A stretch of DNA of 64,000 bases from Trileptium ribeirensis (lineage: Eukaryota; Nematoda; Enoplea; Enoplida; Thoracostomopsidae), in the NCBI GenBank assembly GCA_030248225.1, contig JASANE010020269.1:1-64000 (forward strand). The letters are read 5' to 3'. The notes beneath the pieces are model-generated. The model did no database searches. It was not told where the DNA came from and saw only the letters and a list, made by a program, of their open reading frames with translations. The translations under genes and the position numbers were made by a program. Below, piece by piece: positions 60,830 through 64,000 of the stretch; position 1 is the first letter of the stretch, and each line of letters begins with the position of its first letter.

Positions 60830-61070
60830 CGCCTTTGGCCCGGTTTTCGGGGAGGATATTTGAATCGGCCTTTGCGCCCAACTAAAGTGTAAAAACGGAG
60901 ATTGTAGGTTTGTGAATGAACTATCATGAGAATCAATCCGCCCGGGCTTGGTTCAATTATCCGTGTCACCCTAAAAACCAAATAACGGACATTGTTAAAT
61001 TTCACCAGCAACATGGCTTGCACGAATTTTTCGCTTCACTCGCTATGCTCTCTATCAAAATTCAATTAAT
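60830..61070 (+). repeat. Dispersed repeat R6, copy 2
   Basis: Contains GAATGAACTATCATGAGAA, TCAATCCGCCCGGGCTTGG and ends TTTTTCGCTTCACTCGCTAT, each with a counterpart in the same order at 35,515-35,940. Confidence 0.55.
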
Positions 61071-61149
61071 GAATTATCAACAAGCGCGGCCACGAGATAA
61101 TTTATACTATAGTAAATTAACTTCAAATTAATAATTGTTGTTGTATTAC

Positions 61150-61302
61150 CTCTCCAAAGCTGCTGTCGAATAAATACAAAGGCGAATCGTCCTTCTGTTT
61201 TCGCATATACTCGATAAAATATTTCATTTTCAATTTTACAGAATAGCCATCGTTATCTTCGCCAACTTTAAATCGTTGATTACGATATTTTTTCATCAAT
61301 CG
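61150..61302 (-). CDS. JMJD6: JMJD6 visible coding exon 2
   Basis: This 51-codon exon is too short to stand out as an open frame and was found by similarity. It starts RLMKKYRNQ and continues through [16 protein letters not shown] to [12 protein letters not shown], nearly matching JMJD6 in the segment before the jumonji core. The acceptor reads CATTGTAG (AG at 61,303-61,304) and the donor is GAG|GTAATA. Both ends are phase 0, so it joins WTLE of the previous exon to RLMKK exactly as in the human protein. The segment is structural; it carries no metal ligand. Confidence 0.95.
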
Positions 61303-62165
61303 CTACAATGTACAAAGGCCTTATACGTCCATTTAAATTATCCGCGGTGCATGCATAAACATAAACACCTATTTTGCTGTTGTGTGATAACATTTAACTC
61401 GCGTACAGCAGCATCCACGCGTTTACTGTTTGACAAAGGCAAATAATAACGAACTGTAGCAAATACTAAAAGCGCAATTTACATTTTTGACATAAATACT
61501 ACAAGGTTTACGAAGAAAAGAATTTCAAGCGATAATGGATTTGGGAAATTTGACTGTATATAATGTTTTAAATCCCTGGGAAATTTGACTTGTAATGTAA
61601 TTGTCTAGTATTCAATGAGAATTCACAAGAGATTATAACACATAAACGATATGCCAATTCGAGGGAAACCAGTTTCGAGCAACAATCAAATTGCCTGGAG
61701 TTTAGTGAGTAACTTGAGAAAACCACTTCGTTCAGCTCTCGCCTTTTTAAGAAAATACAGAAACTGATATAATTTGACGCGTCAAACAAGCCGATGCATT
61801 TTTCAGCCATTTAAAACAAACGTTTGACCATCGTGCAAAGGTCGAAAAACCTTTATTTGAAGATTCAATGCTAGCATAATTGTATACTGTACCACAAATA
61901 GAAACACATCATTTAATATTCATTAATTGGCTTTCCCGATCGCGTTGAGCAATGTTTGAATATATAAATAATGTTCGCCAATATTATTCACATTGTTGTT
62001 TTTACAGGTAGAACTAAGAAGATAAGGTTTATCCTATGCTTTGCACGTTAGTTTGAGCTGCACAAATTGCCTGACGAAAATATCCGTACGTAAGGATCAA
62101 AAACATATAGTAATACCACGGTACTTCAATTCAACATAACAAGCGAAATATTCCAACAAACATTT

Positions 62166-62217
62166 AGTTTCACCAAGAATGCATAAGGGTTAGTCCTGTA
62201 TGCACTCTTGGTTTTAC
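62166..62217. repeat. Intronic hairpin
   Basis: ACCAAGAATGCAT and ATGCACTCTTGGT pair with one mismatch, with extra pairing at both sides and a short loop. It could be the remnant of a small foldback element. Confidence 0.55.
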
Positions 62218-62698
62218 TGATTAAACTGTTAAAACACCATTATCTTACATAGCCAATAGTATGTATTTTAATATACAAATAATACTGCAAAATTGTCTTG
62301 TGCCAAGATGCCTAGCTGGTAACACGACATACTACTTAATTACATAAGTATCGGACATAATACTCCATTATTACTGGATCGACATGACACAGTTTACGAT
62401 TATTGTAATTTATTAATAATACAACGAAAGCATCCGGTCTTACATATAGAATAATAAGGAAATTAGAAAAAATTATACCAAATTACCTACCATGGTGCTA
62501 TCGCGTTTTATACTACTAAACTCGCCAATCAATCAGAAGTTCATAATATGCACTATTAAGCTCGGCATTAGAACTAGAGATAGAAATTTAAAAAAAACAA
62601 ATTTTATGCATTGAAATTATTCACATTGCATAAACACATATAATGTATGATATACAACATATTAATGTAATATCACTCGTTGAACATGTGTGACCAGA

Positions 62699-62704
62699 AC
62701 TTGC
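62699..62704 (-). other. GC-AG intron 5' splice site
   Basis: The intron begins GCAAGT after GAG. Apart from C at +2 this is the full consensus, as is typical of genuine GC-AG introns. The next exon starts at 61,302 after TTGTAG. Confidence 0.85.
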
Positions 62705-62839
62705 CTCCAAAGTCCATTTCTCCGTCGCCGGCCACTCAGAAATAAGGTTTGTTATGACAGCAGGTCGATAAGGCTGTTCATATTTTTCAATAAATTCTTC
62801 CTTCGTTACCACACTACCATCAATTCGATCCAGATCATC
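62705..62839 (-). CDS. JMJD6: JMJD6 visible coding exon 1
   Basis: This 45-codon exon begins after an ATGTAG acceptor (AG at 62,840-62,841) with DDLDRID and contains EEFIEKYEQPYRP and the WTLE end typical of the N-terminal part of JMJD6 (human EEFVERYERPYKP). It begins and ends in phase 0. The open frame runs on past the exon end into intron, so the similarity and the splice site set the boundary. The donor is GAG|GCAAGT, a GC donor with otherwise ideal consensus; no GT lies at the position the protein requires. The exon encoding the preceding ~43 residues was not found between here and 64,000. Confidence 0.93.
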
Positions 62840-63400
62840 CTACATAATTATGTACCTTCAGAGTTCAAAAGGTCACATATGCAGAAAACGCTGCGTTACG
62901 GCTGTTACATTTCAAGCGAAAGACCAACAATTATTTCTGTCGGAGTTGTACTAAACGGGAAAAGCATACGGTCCATGTCATAGGAAATGTGTGGTATTTA
63001 TTGAATTTTGAGTGAGTGGGCGAAGCGTTAGAATGCTCAGCGGCCAGAGTGGTAAATATTGACGGTGTCCGTTTATTGAGTTTTTTTGGGGTGATGGCCA
63101 TAACTCAACAGCAGCTGTCCGAATTGACTCGCGCGATAGCTCATTTGAAAGCTGGAAAGCACTATTTATACCCATTACGTAGGAGTGGGTACGATTCCAA
63201 CATATTCCCCCCGAATAAACGGGCCAAATGTTGAGGTCGCAGTACTGTAACTCGAGAACCGATTTAATCAGAGTCAATTGGGCGCATTTTGTAAAACAAA
63301 TAATTCGCTATAAATCTGTATATAAAGCTTTGCTAAGCGGTTCTCTTGGAATAGTGACCTTATAGTCACCTTCGTCCCCCGTCAGACCGGTTGTTGTTGC
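62840..63400. other. Upstream intron or flank of JMJD6; no exon found
   Basis: I looked on the minus strand for the missing N-terminal exon (a segment like DWTRHNYY of the human protein) and did not find it. A GGCGAAGCG patch near 63,020 and a GCGCGATAGCTCATTTGAAA stretch near 63,133 recall other dispersed repeats. Confidence 0.5.
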
Positions 63401-64000
63401 ATTGCCAAACGAGGAAGTATATCACCAAGTTTGATAGACCAGTCTTGATCACAGGGGCGATTCAGCCTCGTATTGACGAGGCCAGATCATATCGGAAAAG
63501 CAATATAAAAGCAAATTACAATGGTAAACAGTTGGACGCATGCAACCGGCACTTGAACGAAGACAATGACGGGGCGTTGACCACGTTATTGGGTAAGCTG
63601 TTCCAAACCCTGACAACTCTGTGTGAAAAAAATTTCGCCGATGTTCGAGATGGGGAATATCGAGAGTTTCCAATTTCATATTGTGTCCCCTGGTAAGTGC
63701 ATACCCATGAGTGAAGAAGTTTGCAGTGTCTATGGCAACATCGCCATGTAACAGCTTGTATACTAAAATGAGTTCGCTACGTATTCGACGTGTGGCAAGA
63801 GTTTGGAGACCCAGAAAACGAAGTCGTTCGTGATAATCGAGATTGCGGATTGCCGGCAGCAGTTTAGTAGCCACTCGTTGAACGCGCTCAAGCATCACAA
63901 TGTCCCTTTCCAGGTATGGGCACCAAACATTTATTGCATACTCAATGAAATGTTGAACTTGGGTCAAAATGGGTCCATGAGACCCAAAATGCGTGAAAAT
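63400..64000 (-). pseudogene. LINE D: C-terminal part of a CR1/jockey-type LINE
   Basis: A frame at 63,967-63,449 reads FIEYAINVWCPYLERDIVML, then RVQRVATKLLPAIRNLDYHE, RLRFLGLQTLATRRIRSELI and LEHRRNFFHT, the standard thumb-to-end region of LINE reverse transcriptases. A one-base shift in a T run then leads to HRVVRVWNSLPNNVVNAPSL and FKCRLHASN in the next frame. The element runs off the window at 64,000. Its 3' end is placed near 63,400 by the end of similarity and the presence of a hairpin. Confidence 0.88.
63465..63482. repeat. Perfect hairpin in the 3' UTR of LINE D
   Basis: GCCTCGT-ATTG-ACGAGGC, a 7-bp stem with a 4-base loop, lies after the end of the reverse transcriptase. Stem-loops in LINE 3' ends can be recognised by the encoded enzyme. 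Confidence 0.7.

Larger units (their letters stand above)
59088..61149 (-). other. JMJD6 intron between visible exons 2 and 3
   Basis: A 2,062-bp intron, GTAATA to TATTTAG. It contains a degenerate tandem array at 60,237-60,700, an R6 copy near 61 kb and CTCGCTCG-type short repeats near 59,585 and 59,670. Confidence 0.9.
61303..62704 (-). other. JMJD6 GC-AG intron between visible exons 1 and 2
   Basis: 1,402 bp, starting GCAAGT and ending TTGTAG. Apart from a hairpin at 62,166-62,217 it is plain A+T-rich sequence. Confidence 0.88.
25002..62839 (-). other. JMJD6: JMJD6 gene region (six visible coding exons, 5' incomplete)
   Basis: Six minus-strand exons match JMJD6 collinearly and join in frame across introns of 1,402, 2,062, 5,555, 15,872 and 11,714 bp. 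All introns end in AG; four begin with GT and the first with GC. The joined product is about 410 residues. Counting from the first visible residue, the presumed Fe(II) ligands are H144, D146 and H230, and the 2-oxoglutarate contacts are N154, K161 and T242. Each is the remembered human position minus 43, so the missing first exon(s) should encode about 43 residues. The family are nuclear Fe(II)/2-oxoglutarate dioxygenases that hydroxylate lysines in splicing and chromatin proteins; arginine demethylation is also reported but debated. No internal stop or frameshift is visible, so the gene looks functional. Confidence 0.95.

Noticed and set aside
62621..62812. Reading 62,812 as a start codon of a short separate protein
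   Set aside because: That codon is GTG for valine inside the exon, which extends upstream to the splice acceptor at 62,839; the tail after 62,705 is intron.
1..64000. CRISPR arrays, operons, ribosome binding sites, bacterial origins
   Set aside because: None seen; the split JMJD6 gene and transposon content show nuclear animal DNA.

Overview
The window looks like A+T-rich nuclear DNA of an animal, probably an invertebrate. It has very long introns with GT-AG (and one GC-AG) splice sites, no operons, and dense, decayed transposons: L2/CR1-like LINEs, a LINE with C-terminal zinc fingers, hAT-like and Mutator-like DNA elements, an LTR-like piece and many tandem arrays. I cannot place it in a phylum from sequence alone.

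The only host gene I can support is JMJD6 (the jumonji-C protein once called phosphatidylserine receptor), on the minus strand. Six coding exons at 62,705-62,839, 61,150-61,302, 58,891-59,087, 53,188-53,335, 37,127-37,315 and 25,002-25,412 join in frame. They encode about 410 residues, covering nearly the whole protein except the N-terminal ~43 residues, whose exon must lie beyond 64,000 or is unrecognised. Fe(II) and 2-oxoglutarate ligands sit at a constant offset of 43 from my recollection of human numbering, so the core has no net insertions or deletions. The gene covers at least 37.8 kb, almost all of it intron.

Layout. 1-5,328: nothing recognised. 5,329-8,906: three copies of one hAT-like family, one holding another repeat. 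10,130-14,000: a tandem array, a dead LINE and a Mutator-like remnant. 14,000-20,770: mostly featureless, with a 31-bp minisatellite and small repeats. 20,787-24,366: a DNA transposon with an exact 8-bp target duplication, carrying other repeats and a tRNA-like SINE head. 25,002-62,839: JMJD6. Its intron of 15.9 kb (37,316-53,187) holds a giant inverted repeat with arms of about 2.3-2.4 kb around a 3.5-kb loop. A nearly full-length LINE interrupts the left arm, and a second LINE is inserted in that one. The loop sequence recurs without its arms in the neighbouring intron (about 54,190-57,930). 63,400-64,000: 3' end of another LINE.

The nested insertions give a relative chronology: inverted repeat first, then the L2/CR1-like LINE, then the zinc-finger LINE. 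Apart from JMJD6, every protein-like stretch I recognise is a transposon relic with stops or frameshifts.
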